DNA from: an uncultured Campylobacter sp. | GTDB lineage: Bacteria; Campylobacterota; Campylobacteria; Campylobacterales; Campylobacteraceae | DNA: 7,708 nt | Assembly (NCBI RefSeq): GCF_937949835.1 | Contig: NZ_CALEDC010000494.1 | Span: 1 to 7,708 of the forward strand | Direction of reading: 5' to 3' | Shown here: positions 1 through 6,055 of the stretch, piece after piece | How positions within the stretch are numbered: the stretch's first letter is position 1 | Layout of the letters: the number at the start of each line of letters is the position of its first letter | Program-made: the position numbers and the translations under genes | Notes under the pieces: generated by a model | The model's input: the letters and a program-made list of their open reading frames with translations, nothing else | Told to the model about the DNA's origin: nothing | Database searches by the model: none

Positions 1-666
1 GCCTTCTAGCGAATACTCGCTGGGCACAAAGTCCGCGTCCGCGTGAAGTGAATATGTTTGGGCGTTTGCGGGGTTAAATTTAATATGCCCGTCATCGGCG
101 TTTATGAGCTTTGGCGCGTCGTCTGCGAAAAACGAGCTCTTGACTGCCGCGTATTCTTGCATGCTACCGTGATAATCGAGATGATCTTGACTTAAATTCG
201 TAAAAATTTTAAGCGCAAATTCTAATCCTTCGATACGATTTTGCGCTATCGCATGCGAGCTAACCTCCATAACGAAGTACTCGCAGCCCTGCTTGCTAGC
301 TTCGTAAAGATAGCTCATCGTCTTAAAAACCGAGCTCGTCGTAAGTCCCTTTTCGTCGATCCTGCGCTCGTTTATAAAGGCACCGCGCGTGCCGCTTAGA
401 CCGCAGCTAAAGCCCAGATCCAGCAGCGTCGAGTAGATCGCCGCCGCGGTCGTCGTTTTGCCGTTCGTGCCCGTAATGCCTACGATTTTGATGCGCGGAT
501 CGATCTTTAATAGCTCCTTTGCTTGCGCGATAGAGACGATCTGCGCGCCTTTTTGCGCTGCTTCGGCTTGGAATTTAGCGTTCGCGCTCGTGCGCATAAA
601 AAAGCAGCCCGCCTCGCACTCGGCGGAGTTATCGGTGATAAAGCTATTTTCGAGTCGTATTTTCAT
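1..666 (-). CDS. murE: UDP-N-acetylmuramyl-tripeptide synthetase MurE, N-terminal part (cut by window edge)
   Basis: Mur ligase that adds the third residue, normally meso-diaminopimelate, to UDP-MurNAc-L-Ala-D-Glu in the cytoplasm, using ATP, for peptidoglycan synthesis. I translated 222 codons from ATG at 666 in an open frame to position 1. The Mur ATP-binding loop [11 protein letters not shown] is at residues 63-73. The substrate-binding stretch [15 protein letters not shown] follows at about 134-148 and [12 protein letters not shown] at 156-167. K176 sits where Mur ligases carry the carbamylated lysine. The N-terminal domain is short, as I recall for Campylobacter MurE. The DAP-selecting C-terminal domain lies outside the window, so DAP specificity is inferred. 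The start overlaps the upstream gene by 23 bases and has no visible Shine-Dalgarno sequence, which suggests translational coupling. Confidence 0.95.
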   Translation of the reverse strand, partial: MKIRLENSFITDNSAECEAGCFFMRTSANAKFQAEAAQKGAQIVSIAQAKELLKIDPRIKIVGITGTNGKTTTAAAIYSTLLDLGFSCGLSGTRGAFINERRIDEKGLTTSSVFKTMSYLYEASKQGCEYFVMEVSSHAIAQNRIEGLEFALKIFTNLSQDHLDYHGSMQEYAAVKSSFFADDAPKLINADDGHIKFNPANAQTYSLHADADFVPSEYSLEG

Positions 667-1192
667 GATTTTTGATTTTTTGCATTAGCGCTTCGAAGCG
701 TTCATCACCTGCATACGCGGCAGCCGAGCTCTCGACGTAATTAAGCCCCATTTCGTAGTAGCCGTTTTCTATCAAATTTTCTAAAAATTCTATCATCTCG
801 GTTTTGTCCGAAATGGCGATTTTGGAGGAAAAAATGATCGATTCGAAGGCGTCTTTAAAGCCTCTTTGGCCTACCGCGCGCATAAAATCGGCATAAGTTA
901 TAACGGCGATCTCATCCTCGGCACCGGGTTCGGAGGCCGCTTCATTCGCGATCTTTTCGTTGATAGAGTTTAAAATTTTAAAAAGCTCCGCGGTTTGAGT
1001 TTTTGGGCTGAGGTTGTAAAAATCAAAGAGCATAAGCGCCTCTTCGCGGTCTGCCATCGCGGTCTGGCAAAGTTCAAGCAAAAATAGAATTTCCTCCTCG
1101 CCGCTTTTTTCGTATGCGAGCGAAAAATATAGCTTCGCAAGCTCGAATTCTCCGCGCGAAAAGGCCTTTAGCCCCAGTTTTTTATAGTTCAA
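644..1192 (-). CDS. Conserved hypothetical helical (TPR-like) protein between NifU-like gene and murE
   Basis: A 182-residue soluble protein that I cannot assign to a function. No signal peptide or membrane segment is visible. Residues 2-60 read as paired amphipathic helices with a TPR flavour ([24 protein letters not shown]). An acidic, alanine-rich linker follows at about 82-95, then a second helical block (about 100-175). The start is a TTG at 1192, overlapping the end of the NifU-like gene by 11 bases; the next internal Met is about 45 codons in and would remove the first helices. The 3' end overlaps murE by 23 bases, so the three genes are almost certainly co-translated. From memory, C. 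jejuni has a hypothetical gene in the same place (Cj1640). The gene is real with high confidence; its role is unknown, perhaps scaffolding in envelope or Fe-S processes. Confidence 0.85.
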   Translation of the reverse strand: MNYKKLGLKAFSRGEFELAKLYFSLAYEKSGEEEILFLLELCQTAMADREEALMLFDFYNLSPKTQTAELFKILNSINEKIANEAASEPGAEDEIAVITYADFMRAVGQRGFKDAFESIIFSSKIAISDKTEMIEFLENLIENGYYEMGLNYVESSAAAYAGDERFEALMQKIKNHENTTRK

Positions 1193-1448
1193 ACTCTTCG
1201 CCTTCGGGGATGTTTACGACGCTAAGCTCGGGGTGAATATCCATGCGAAGCTGGCGCTCGACGCCGTATTTTAGGGTCTGTGAGCTCGCCGCGCAGCCGT
1301 GGCAATGCCCGGTAAGGCGGACATAGACGACGCCGTTTTTTATGCCTAAAAGCTTCATATCACCGCCGTCGTTTTGCAGCATCGGTCGGATTAGCTCCAA
1401 GCTGCCTTGTACCGGAGCTAGAAGCTCTTCATCGCTAAATGGTATCAT
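1182..1448 (-). CDS. NifU C-terminal domain (Nfu-type) Fe-S cluster scaffold/carrier
   Basis: An 88-residue protein consisting only of the NifU C-terminal domain (Nfu fold), which in known members holds a [4Fe-4S] cluster between two monomers and passes it to target enzymes in the cytoplasm. Visible hallmarks are IRPMLQNDGGDMKLLGI at about 20-36 and the cluster-binding CxxC as C49-H-G-C52 in LTGHCHGCAASSQTLK. The A-type domain of NfuA and the IscU-like N-terminal domain of full NifU are absent, so this is a stand-alone carrier. The ATG at 1448 has a good AAGGA ribosome binding site at about 1454-1458. It is the first gene of the operon, behind a TATAAT promoter, and its stop overlaps the TTG start of the next gene. 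The family call is firm; the client proteins are unknown. Confidence 0.93.
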   Translation of the reverse strand: MIPFSDEELLAPVQGSLELIRPMLQNDGGDMKLLGIKNGVVYVRLTGHCHGCAASSQTLKYGVERQLRMDIHPELSVVNIPEGEEFEL

Positions 1449-1475
1449 TAAAATTCCTTGTTTTGGTTTTGGCGA

Positions 1476-1504
1476 ATTATATCCAAAAGCGATAAAAAAA
1501 GGCT
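1476..1504 (-). promoter_or_regulatory. Sigma-70 type promoter for the NifU-like/TPR-like/murE operon
   Basis: On the minus strand TATAAT (1481-1476) is preceded by TTTTGG and a run of seven T (1500-1494). This matches the Campylobacter pattern of a consensus -10 with periodic T-rich upstream DNA in place of a -35. It lies about 28 bases upstream of the ATG at 1448, giving a short leader containing AAGGA. The transcription start is not determined. Confidence 0.6.
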
Positions 1505-1687
1505 TATCGGGGATGAAATTTAATCTGAAATTTTGCGCGAGGACGCGGATTTTGCGCCATGGATCGCAAAGAATTTTATACGCCGCGAACGGCGAGCACT
1601 ATGATTTTAAATTTTTATCGATCTGAATAATAACGAAGCTTTAAATCATCGGGCTTGCGTATATTTAGATTTAGACTATTTGCGCCA

Positions 1688-1742
1688 TAAATTTGGGATG
1701 AAATTTCAGCCAGACCGAGGGCTAAATTTGAGATGAAATTTC
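1688..1742. repeat. Two-copy 20-base direct repeat with 35-base period
   Basis: Units at 1688-1707 and 1723-1742 read TAAATTTGRGATGAAATTTC and differ at a single position (G at 1697 position in register against A at 1731, i.e. GGG versus GAG). A 15-base non-repeated spacer separates them. A third partial match (GGGATGAAATTT) lies at 1510-1521. The repeat is in non-coding DNA. A period of 35 bases is a little over three helical turns. It could be a paired binding site or a remnant of local duplication. Confidence 0.7.
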
Positions 1743-1957
1743 GCTTGAGCGGGAAAGAAATTTAAGGCGATTTTGTCTAAATTTATTGAGATAAAGGCCG
1801 ATACGATTAAATTTTTAGAAAAACAATCCTGCTTTTAATGTAAATTTTGCGACTACAAAAGCCCGGGCGGCGAATATTATTTTAAAGCTCGTAGATAAAA
1901 TTTACGTTACGTTTTATATCGATAGCAGCTGTGAAATTTTAGCGCAGGCGCGTGCAA

Positions 1958-2518
1958 TCACGGCAAAATTTCTATCGGCGTGCCGATTTTTACGTGCTCA
2001 AAAAGCTCGTCCATATCGTCATTGACGAGCGCTATGCAGCCCTCCGTCCAGTCGCCGAACGCCGCGATACTCTGCCCTAGGTAGCTGAATTTGTTCGGTA
2101 GCCCGTGGATTTTGATATCGCCGCCTGCGCTCTTGCCGAGGGATTTTGCGTGTGCTACATCGGCTTTGTTCGGATAGGAGATGCCTAAATTTAGATGATA
2201 CGCCGAGTTCGGATTTTTGCCATTTATGGTGTAGTTGCCCTCCGGGGTTTTGCCGTCGCCTTGAACCTCTTTATGTCCTTCAGGCTCGCGTCCGAGGGCG
2301 ATTTTGTAGCTTTTCGCGACGCCTTTTGAGGTTAAAATTTCAAGAATTCGTTTGGATTTATAGACGCGGATTTTAGAAATTTGCTCGCCGTCCAATGCTT
2401 GCTTTAGCGGAATTTCGGAGTTGATCGTTTCGATATTTTTATAGCTAAGATAATTGTCCAATGCCCACGCCAAGCCTGCAGCTACGATAATAAGCGGAAG
2501 TAAAATTTTAAATTTCAT
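1958..2518 (-). CDS. YkuD-domain L,D-transpeptidase family protein (YafK/DpaA-like)
   Basis: A 186-residue exported, probably membrane-anchored enzyme. Residues 4-20 (KILLPLIIVAAGLAWAL) form a signal anchor and the rest is periplasmic. The YkuD catalytic signature is present: H138 in KIHGLPNK and C161 in DWTEGCIAL. The stretches GDGKTPEGNYTI (88-99), SAYHLNLGISYPN (105-117) and AGGDIKIHG (131-139) resemble E. coli YafK/DpaA as I remember it. Family members form or cut bonds to the L-centre of diaminopimelate in peptidoglycan; DpaA hydrolyses the Braun lipoprotein-murein link. Which of these this protein does is not visible. The ATG at 2518 is needed for the signal anchor but has no Shine-Dalgarno sequence, and it lies five bases after a perfect hairpin that ends rplQ. 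Expression by readthrough from the ribosomal operon is possible. Confidence 0.88.
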   Translation of the reverse strand: MKFKILLPLIIVAAGLAWALDNYLSYKNIETINSEIPLKQALDGEQISKIRVYKSKRILEILTSKGVAKSYKIALGREPEGHKEVQGDGKTPEGNYTINGKNPNSAYHLNLGISYPNKADVAHAKSLGKSAGGDIKIHGLPNKFSYLGQSIAAFGDWTEGCIALVNDDMDELFEHVKIGTPIEILP

Positions 2519-2523
2519 AGAAG

Positions 2524-2549
2524 AAATTTCGGGAGTGATCCCGAAATTT
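2524..2549 (-). terminator. Hairpin at the end of rplQ, probable terminator or attenuator
   Basis: A perfect 11-bp inverted repeat, AAATTTCGGGA with TCCCGAAATTT, has a 4-base loop (2535-2538). It overlaps the rplQ stop codon (2549-2551). In minus-strand RNA the stem ends in UUU, followed by CUUCU and then the AUG of the next gene, so the U-tract is short. It is likely a weak rho-independent terminator of the alpha operon, possibly leaky. It could also hinder translation initiation of the downstream gene. Confidence 0.65.
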
Positions 2550-2905
2550 TATTTGCTGATTAGCTCGATATAAGCCATCTCTGCGGCGTCGCCCTTGCGA
2601 AGGCGGGTTTTGATGATGCGAGTGTAGCCGCCGTTTACGCCTGCGTATTTTGGAGCGATCTCGGTGACCAGCTTATTTGTCGCAGCCTTATCCTGAAGCG
2701 CCGCGAAAACAAATCTATGCGCCTCGCTGTCGCCCTTGCGCGCGCGAGTGATTAGCTTCTCGGCATAGCTTCTTAGCTCTTTTGCCTTAGGAAGTGTAGT
2801 TTCGATCTTGCCGCTAGTAACTAAAGCGATGGTTAAATTTTTAAGCAGGGCGGCACGGTGAGACGAAGTGCGCCCTAGCTTCCTATATCCGTGATTATGT
2901 CTCAT
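2549..2905 (-). CDS. rplQ: 50S ribosomal protein L17
   Basis: A 118-residue protein of the large ribosomal subunit near the exit tunnel. The N-terminus [20 protein letters not shown] is the family signature, followed by [32 protein letters not shown]. The C-terminus ends in [24 protein letters not shown]. The length matches a short bacterial L17. The ATG directly follows the rpoA stop codon with no intervening base, so translation is coupled to rpoA. It is the last gene of the alpha operon, and its stop codon lies inside the terminator-like hairpin. Confidence 0.98.
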   Translation of the reverse strand: MRHNHGYRKLGRTSSHRAALLKNLTIALVTSGKIETTLPKAKELRSYAEKLITRARKGDSEAHRFVFAALQDKAATNKLVTEIAPKYAGVNGGYTRIIKTRLRKGDAAEMAYIELISK

Positions 2906-3931
2906 TTATTGTCCTTCATTCTTTTGTCTTTGAGCCTTCAGCTCGTCAAGCTTGCGTTTTAGCTGCTCTTTTTTATCGCCGAGCTCTTGGTTGCCGATAG
3001 GATAACCGATCTCCTCCATTACGGCCTTGATCTCCTCGAGCGATTTTTTGCCTAAATTTTTAAGGTCTTTAAGCTCGCTCTCTTCCATAATCGCTAGCTC
3101 GCCGATGAATCTAATATCCGCGCGATCCAGGCAGTTAAAGCTTCGCGCGCTTAAGCTTAGATTGCTAACGCTCTCAAAAAGCTTTGCAAACTCGGAATTT
3201 GCGGGGATCGCTCTACCGAAAGTATCCGCAGCGCTGATATTTACGATACCTTTGAAAACCGCCAGCTGCTGATACATCGCCTCAAGCGCGTTTTTAAACG
3301 CATCTATCGCGCTGATCTGACCGTCGGTAGTGATCGTAAAGACTACCTTTTCGTAGTCGGGATTGTCCTCTACAAAGACATTTTCGATGTCGTAAACAGC
3401 CTTGGTTACCGGGGTAAAAAACGCATCCAGCGCGATGAAATCAGCGTCTAAATTTTCTCTGATCTCTTCGCTTGGAACGTAGCCGATGCCTTTTTCGATG
3501 ATGAGCGTAAATTTAAGATCGGCATCCTCGTTTATCGTAGCCAGATAAGCGCTTGGATTTACGATCTCTACGGCGTCGTTATTTAGGTCGCTGCCGTAAA
3601 TTTCTTTAGGCCCTTTAAAGCTGTATTCTACGACCTCGCGTAGGGAATCGCCCTTAATTTTAAACCTTAAGCCCTTTAAATTTATGATAAAAGCCGCCAT
3701 ATCCTCGAGCATACCGCGCATGCTGTCGAATTCGTGGCTTACGCCTTCGATTTTAACCGCAGTCGGCGCGAAACCGACCGTGCTCGTATAAAGTAACCTT
3801 CGTAAAGGATGAGCTAGAGTGACGGCATATCCCGTTTCAAAGGGATATGCTATGATTTTAGCAACATTTTCGCTGACATTCTCAACCTTTATTTCAGTTG
3901 GCATATGAGCTGATGTTGTGATTTTTCTCAT
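2906..3931 (-). CDS. rpoA: DNA-directed RNA polymerase alpha subunit
   Basis: A 341-residue alpha subunit, which dimerises to nucleate RNA polymerase and contacts UP elements and activators. The N-terminal domain (about 10-235) has the assembly motif [16 protein letters not shown] (38-53) and [21 protein letters not shown]. The C-terminal domain (about 250-315) has [22 protein letters not shown] with R263 and N266, matching the E. coli DNA-contacting R265 and N268, and then [14 protein letters not shown] phenylalanine stands where E. coli has A267. A charged tail of about 25 residues (317-341, [17 protein letters not shown]) follows; I recall a similar tail in C. jejuni. The ATG at 3931 has TAGGTG just upstream. 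Eleven bases separate it from the rpsD stop codon. Confidence 0.98.
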   Translation of the reverse strand: MRKITTSAHMPTEIKVENVSENVAKIIAYPFETGYAVTLAHPLRRLLYTSTVGFAPTAVKIEGVSHEFDSMRGMLEDMAAFIINLKGLRFKIKGDSLREVVEYSFKGPKEIYGSDLNNDAVEIVNPSAYLATINEDADLKFTLIIEKGIGYVPSEEIRENLDADFIALDAFFTPVTKAVYDIENVFVEDNPDYEKVVFTITTDGQISAIDAFKNALEAMYQQLAVFKGIVNISAADTFGRAIPANSEFAKLFESVSNLSLSARSFNCLDRADIRFIGELAIMEESELKDLKNLGKKSLEEIKAVMEEIGYPIGNQELGDKKEQLKRKLDELKAQRQKNEGQ

Positions 3932-3942
3932 ATTAGCACCTA

Positions 3943-4569
3943 CTATTTCGAGTAAAGCTCTACGATAAATCTTTCCTCTACAGGAATAACAACTTCTTCT
4001 CTCTCCGGAATTCTAGAAAAAATTCCGTATCTTTTCTCTTTTTCTACATCTACCCACGCTACGATGCCGGTCTGCGCAGTAAGATCCAATGCTTTTGAAA
4101 TTTGCGGGTTATTTTTGCTCTTTTCGATCACTTCGATCTTTTGTCCTGCGCGAACGCTGTATGAAGGGATATCGACGCGCTTGCCGTCTACTAAAATGTG
4201 TCCGTGCGTAACGAGCTGGCGCGCAAAGCGTCTAGTCGTAGCAAAGCCCATGCGGTAAACGACATTATCTAGCCTCTGCTCTAAAAGCTGAACCAAGATC
4301 GCTCCCGTGTTGCCCTCTCTGCGAGCTGCTTCGGCAAATAACCTGCGGAACTGCTTTTCGCTTACGCCGTACATAAATTTAGCCTTTTGTTTCTCACGAA
4401 GCTGCGAGCCGTATTCGCTTAGTTTAGCGCGTCTTTGTCCGTGCTGACCCGGAGCATAAGGGCGTTTTAAAAGTGCGCTCTTGCCCGCAAGCCTTCTCTC
4501 GCCTTTCATAAATAGATCAACGCCGAGCCTTCTTTCTAATTTTTCAACCGGTCCTGTATATCTAGCCAT
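3943..4569 (-). CDS. rpsD: 30S ribosomal protein S4
   Basis: A 208-residue primary 16S rRNA-binding protein that starts assembly of the small subunit body. It begins [20 protein letters not shown], followed by [22 protein letters not shown], both typical. The S4 RNA-binding domain spans about 98-160 ([33 protein letters not shown] and onward). The N-terminal region lacks the zinc-binding cysteines found in some S4 proteins, so this is the cysteine-free form. The ATG at 4569 has AAAAGGAGAA upstream, and 18 bases separate it from the rpsK stop. In E. coli S4 represses its own operon by binding an mRNA pseudoknot; whether it does so here through the leader at 5477-5648 is speculative. Confidence 0.98.
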   Translation of the reverse strand: MARYTGPVEKLERRLGVDLFMKGERRLAGKSALLKRPYAPGQHGQRRAKLSEYGSQLREKQKAKFMYGVSEKQFRRLFAEAARREGNTGAILVQLLEQRLDNVVYRMGFATTRRFARQLVTHGHILVDGKRVDIPSYSVRAGQKIEVIEKSKNNPQISKALDLTAQTGIVAWVDVEKEKRYGIFSRIPEREEVVIPVEERFIVELYSK

Positions 4570-4587
4570 AAATTTCTCCTTTTATAA

Positions 4588-4980
4588 TTACACGCGACGT
4601 CGTTTAGGCGGTCTGCAACCGTTGTGCGCAAGAGGAGTGATATCTTTGAAATATGTAACTTTAATCCCTTCTACGCTACCTACGCTTTTAACGGCGGTCT
4701 CGCGTCCGCTTCCCGGACCCTGAACCTTGACGCCTACCTCTTTGATGCCGTGCTCTTTGGCTTTGTTTAGCGCGTCCTCGACGGCTTGCTGCGCCGCATA
4801 AGGGGTGGATTTTTTGCTGCCTTTAAAATTTAAAGCGCCCGCACTGCTCCACGCGATCGCGTTGCCCATCTCGTCCGTTACGGTAATCATAGTGTTGTTA
4901 AACGTAGCGGAGATGTAAACTATGCCTTTGGCGATATTTTTTCTGACGGTTTTTTTCTTAACTACTTTTTTTTGTGCCAT
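4588..4980 (-). CDS. rpsK: 30S ribosomal protein S11
   Basis: A 130-residue small-subunit platform protein that binds near the 16S rRNA decoding and mRNA exit region. After a basic N-terminus ([12 protein letters not shown]) comes [30 protein letters not shown], then [16 protein letters not shown] (83-98) and the C-terminal [17 protein letters not shown]. It contains the N120-G121 pair, which in E. coli S11 is an isoaspartate site. The ribosome binding site (AAGGATTGAG) overlaps the rpsM stop codon, 10 bases separate the genes, and translation is likely coupled. Confidence 0.98.
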   Translation of the reverse strand: MAQKKVVKKKTVRKNIAKGIVYISATFNNTMITVTDEMGNAIAWSSAGALNFKGSKKSTPYAAQQAVEDALNKAKEHGIKEVGVKVQGPGSGRETAVKSVGSVEGIKVTYFKDITPLAHNGCRPPKRRRV

Positions 4981-4990
4981 ATCTCAATCC

Positions 4991-5359
4991 TTATTTAGCT
5001 GCCGCGCCGACGGTTTTGCGTTTGCCTTTTCTGGTTCTGGCATTCGTTTTTGTTTTTTGACCGCGAACCGGAAGGCCCTTTCTGTGTCTTAAGCCGCGAT
5101 AGCCGCCCAAGTCCATAAGCGCTTTTATATCCATAGCCACTTGTTTGCGAAGATCGCCTTCGACCATATAGTGCTCTTGGATCTCTTTTCTGATAGCGGC
5201 GGCTTCATCTTCGCTCAGATCGGCGACTCTTTTATCGTAAGAAATTCCTGCCGCATCGAGAATTTTTCTCGACGTAAATAAACCTATACCGTAGATATAA
5301 GTTAGTCCGTATTCAATCCTTTTTTTCTTTGGTAGATCTACACCTGCGATACGAGCCAT
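4991..5359 (-). CDS. rpsM: 30S ribosomal protein S13
   Basis: A 122-residue small-subunit head protein that contacts the P-site tRNA and forms bridges to the large subunit. [26 protein letters not shown] opens the protein, with the helix-two-turn-helix core after it. The signature [17 protein letters not shown] (85-101) and the basic tail [14 protein letters not shown] follow. The ATG at 5359 is three bases after the rpmJ stop, with the Shine-Dalgarno AAGGAT lying inside the rpmJ end. Confidence 0.98.
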   Translation of the reverse strand: MARIAGVDLPKKKRIEYGLTYIYGIGLFTSRKILDAAGISYDKRVADLSEDEAAAIRKEIQEHYMVEGDLRKQVAMDIKALMDLGGYRGLRHRKGLPVRGQKTKTNARTRKGKRKTVGAAAK

Positions 5360-5362
5360 AAC

Positions 5363-5476
5363 TTATCCTTGTCTTTGTTTATGTTTTGGATTTTCACAAA
5401 TAACGTGAACAACACCTTTGCGCTTGACAATTTTACATTTGTCGCACATTTTCTTAACGGATGGACGAACTTTCAT
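5363..5476 (-). CDS. rpmJ: 50S ribosomal protein L36
   Basis: A 37-residue zinc-ribbon protein of the large subunit. It reads [20 protein letters not shown] and ends KHKQRQG. The zinc ligands C11, C14, C27 and H32 (Cx2C, Cx12C, Cx4H) are all present, so this is the zinc-dependent form. The ATG at 5476 follows a strong AGGAG Shine-Dalgarno sequence (5487-5483) with a 6-base spacer AGTGGA. The spacer is complementary to the loop of an upstream hairpin (see the leader). The gene stands at the infA/rpsM junction, its usual place. Confidence 0.97.
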   Translation of the reverse strand: MKVRPSVKKMCDKCKIVKRKGVVHVICENPKHKQRQG

Positions 5477-5648
5477 TCCACTCTCCTAAAATTTTCTCCA
5501 CTTTAAATGCAAACTGCACCTAGGTTTAATGAAATTTCAAAAGCGAAAGTATCAAACCAACTGTTTTCAAAATAGTGGGGATTTTGAAAACACTTCTTCC
5601 TACAGTTTAGTCGCAAAATCGCGAGTATATCTAAATTTAACTTTATCC
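5477..5648 (-). promoter_or_regulatory. infA-rpmJ leader with 12-bp hairpin and possible pseudoknot over the rpmJ start
   Basis: This 172-base gap is much longer than any other in the operon (0-18 bases). A perfect 12-bp inverted repeat, TGTTTTCAAAAT with ATTTTGAAAACA (5562-5573 and 5581-5592), encloses a 7-base loop. In the minus-strand RNA the loop is CCCCACU. AGUGG, complementary to its CCACU, occurs twice downstream: at 5502-5498 and at 5482-5478, the latter lying between the rpmJ Shine-Dalgarno sequence and its AUG. Pairing would form a pseudoknot covering the start region. The stem has only two GC pairs and no U-tract follows, so a terminator is less likely. E. coli controls its alpha operon through an S4-bound mRNA pseudoknot, but no homology to that element is claimed. 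The gap could also hold an internal promoter, though I see no good TATAAT. Confidence 0.45.
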
Positions 5649-5867
5649 TTACTTATAGCGGTATGTGATCCTGCCTTTATCGAGGCTGTAAGGGGTCAGC
5701 TCGACTTTTACGCGATCGCCGGGCATTATCTTGATGTAGTGCATCCGCATCTTGCCCGCGATATGGCATAAAATCACGTGTTTGTTGTCCAGCTCGACCT
5801 TAAAAGTCGCGTTCGGCAGCGCTTCTATGACGTTGCCGTCGATCTCTATGACGTCGTCTTTTGCCAC
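5649..5867 (-). CDS. infA: Translation initiation factor IF-1
   Basis: A 72-residue OB-fold protein that binds the 30S A site with IF-2 and IF-3 during initiation. [26 protein letters not shown] is followed by [17 protein letters not shown] [20 protein letters not shown], then [23 protein letters not shown], which is standard for the family and of normal length. The start is GTG at 5867, not ATG, placed 3 bases after AAGGAGAA-TTT; the translation begins with Met by initiation rules. It is the first gene of the operon here, with its own promoter and a divergent gene upstream, so the alpha operon is separate from the secY/spc cluster. Confidence 0.98.
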   Translation of the reverse strand: MAKDDVIEIDGNVIEALPNATFKVELDNKHVILCHIAGKMRMHYIKIMPGDRVKVELTPYSLDKGRITYRYK

Positions 5868-5900
5868 AAATTCTCCTTTCTTTTAAATTTAAAAAGGGCG

Positions 5901-5930
5901 ATTATATAGAATTTAAAATTTTAAACAGCT
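5901..5930 (-). promoter_or_regulatory. Promoter of the infA-rplQ operon
   Basis: On the minus strand TATAAT (5906-5901) is preceded by CTA and an AT-rich TTTAAAATTTTAAA palindrome (5912-5925), with no consensus -35, as is usual in Campylobacter. The leader to the GTG start is about 30 bases. It contains a second AT palindrome (TTTTAAATTTAAAA, 5881-5894) and the AAGGAG ribosome binding site. Confidence 0.65.
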
Positions 5931-6004
5931 TAAAAGAAATTTAAAATAAGCAAAATTTCAGATTTATTTCGCTACGCGCGCAGTATTTTGTAAAAGCAAA
6001 ACGG

Positions 6005-6030
6005 CGCTCTTTTTAAAATTTTAGTATAAT
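6005..6030 (+). promoter_or_regulatory. Promoter of the ypfJ-like metallopeptidase gene
   Basis: TATAAT at 6025-6030 is preceded by TTTTTAAAATTTTAG, a T-rich Campylobacter-style upstream element. The transcript would begin about 20 bases before the ATG at 6056, with an AAAGGA ribosome binding site at 6045-6050. It is divergent from the infA promoter, with the two -10 boxes about 120 bases apart. Confidence 0.65.
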
Positions 6031-6055
6031 GGCTCAAAAATTTTAAAGGAAAAAC

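Larger units (their letters stand above)
1449..1957. other. Gene-free intergenic region of about 500 bases, AAATTT-rich
   Basis: I see no credible gene here. Open frames lack a ribosome binding site, or a start, and resemble no family I know. The right part lies downstream of the L,D-transpeptidase gene on the minus strand, and the left end holds the promoter for the NifU-like operon. I count about 14 AAATTT hexamers here. The 12-mer GGGATGAAATTT occurs at 1510-1521 and 1695-1706, and TTTGCGCCAT at 1551-1560 and 1679-1688. A closely spaced 20-base direct repeat is listed separately. No tRNA or strong GC-rich terminator was found. It may be a decayed gene or hold an unrecognised small RNA; neither can be shown from the sequence alone. 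Confidence 0.6.

Noticed and set aside
1342..1626. Plus-strand open frame of 94 codons
   Set aside because: It begins inside the NifU-like gene on the opposite strand, lacks a ribosome binding site, resembles no family, and ends in AAATTT-rich non-coding DNA.
1891..1920. Weak inverted repeat ATAAAA/TTTTAT after the L,D-transpeptidase gene
   Set aside because: Six AT pairs with an 11-base loop and no U-tract are not enough to call a terminator.
1815..2030. Plus-strand stretch open from about 1815 into the L,D-transpeptidase gene
   Set aside because: It has no ATG, GTG or TTG start with a ribosome binding site and is largely antisense to a clear gene.
5592..5620. Possible short leader peptide starting GTG after TAGGAAGAAG in the infA-rpmJ gap (8 codons, M-F-S-K-S-P-L-F)
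   Set aside because: It would be read through the hairpin stem, is very short and has no supporting feature beyond a purine-rich stretch.
5529..5771. Plus-strand open frame of 80 codons across the infA-rpmJ leader
   Set aside because: Half of it is antisense to infA and its composition is that of a shadow frame; no ribosome binding site.
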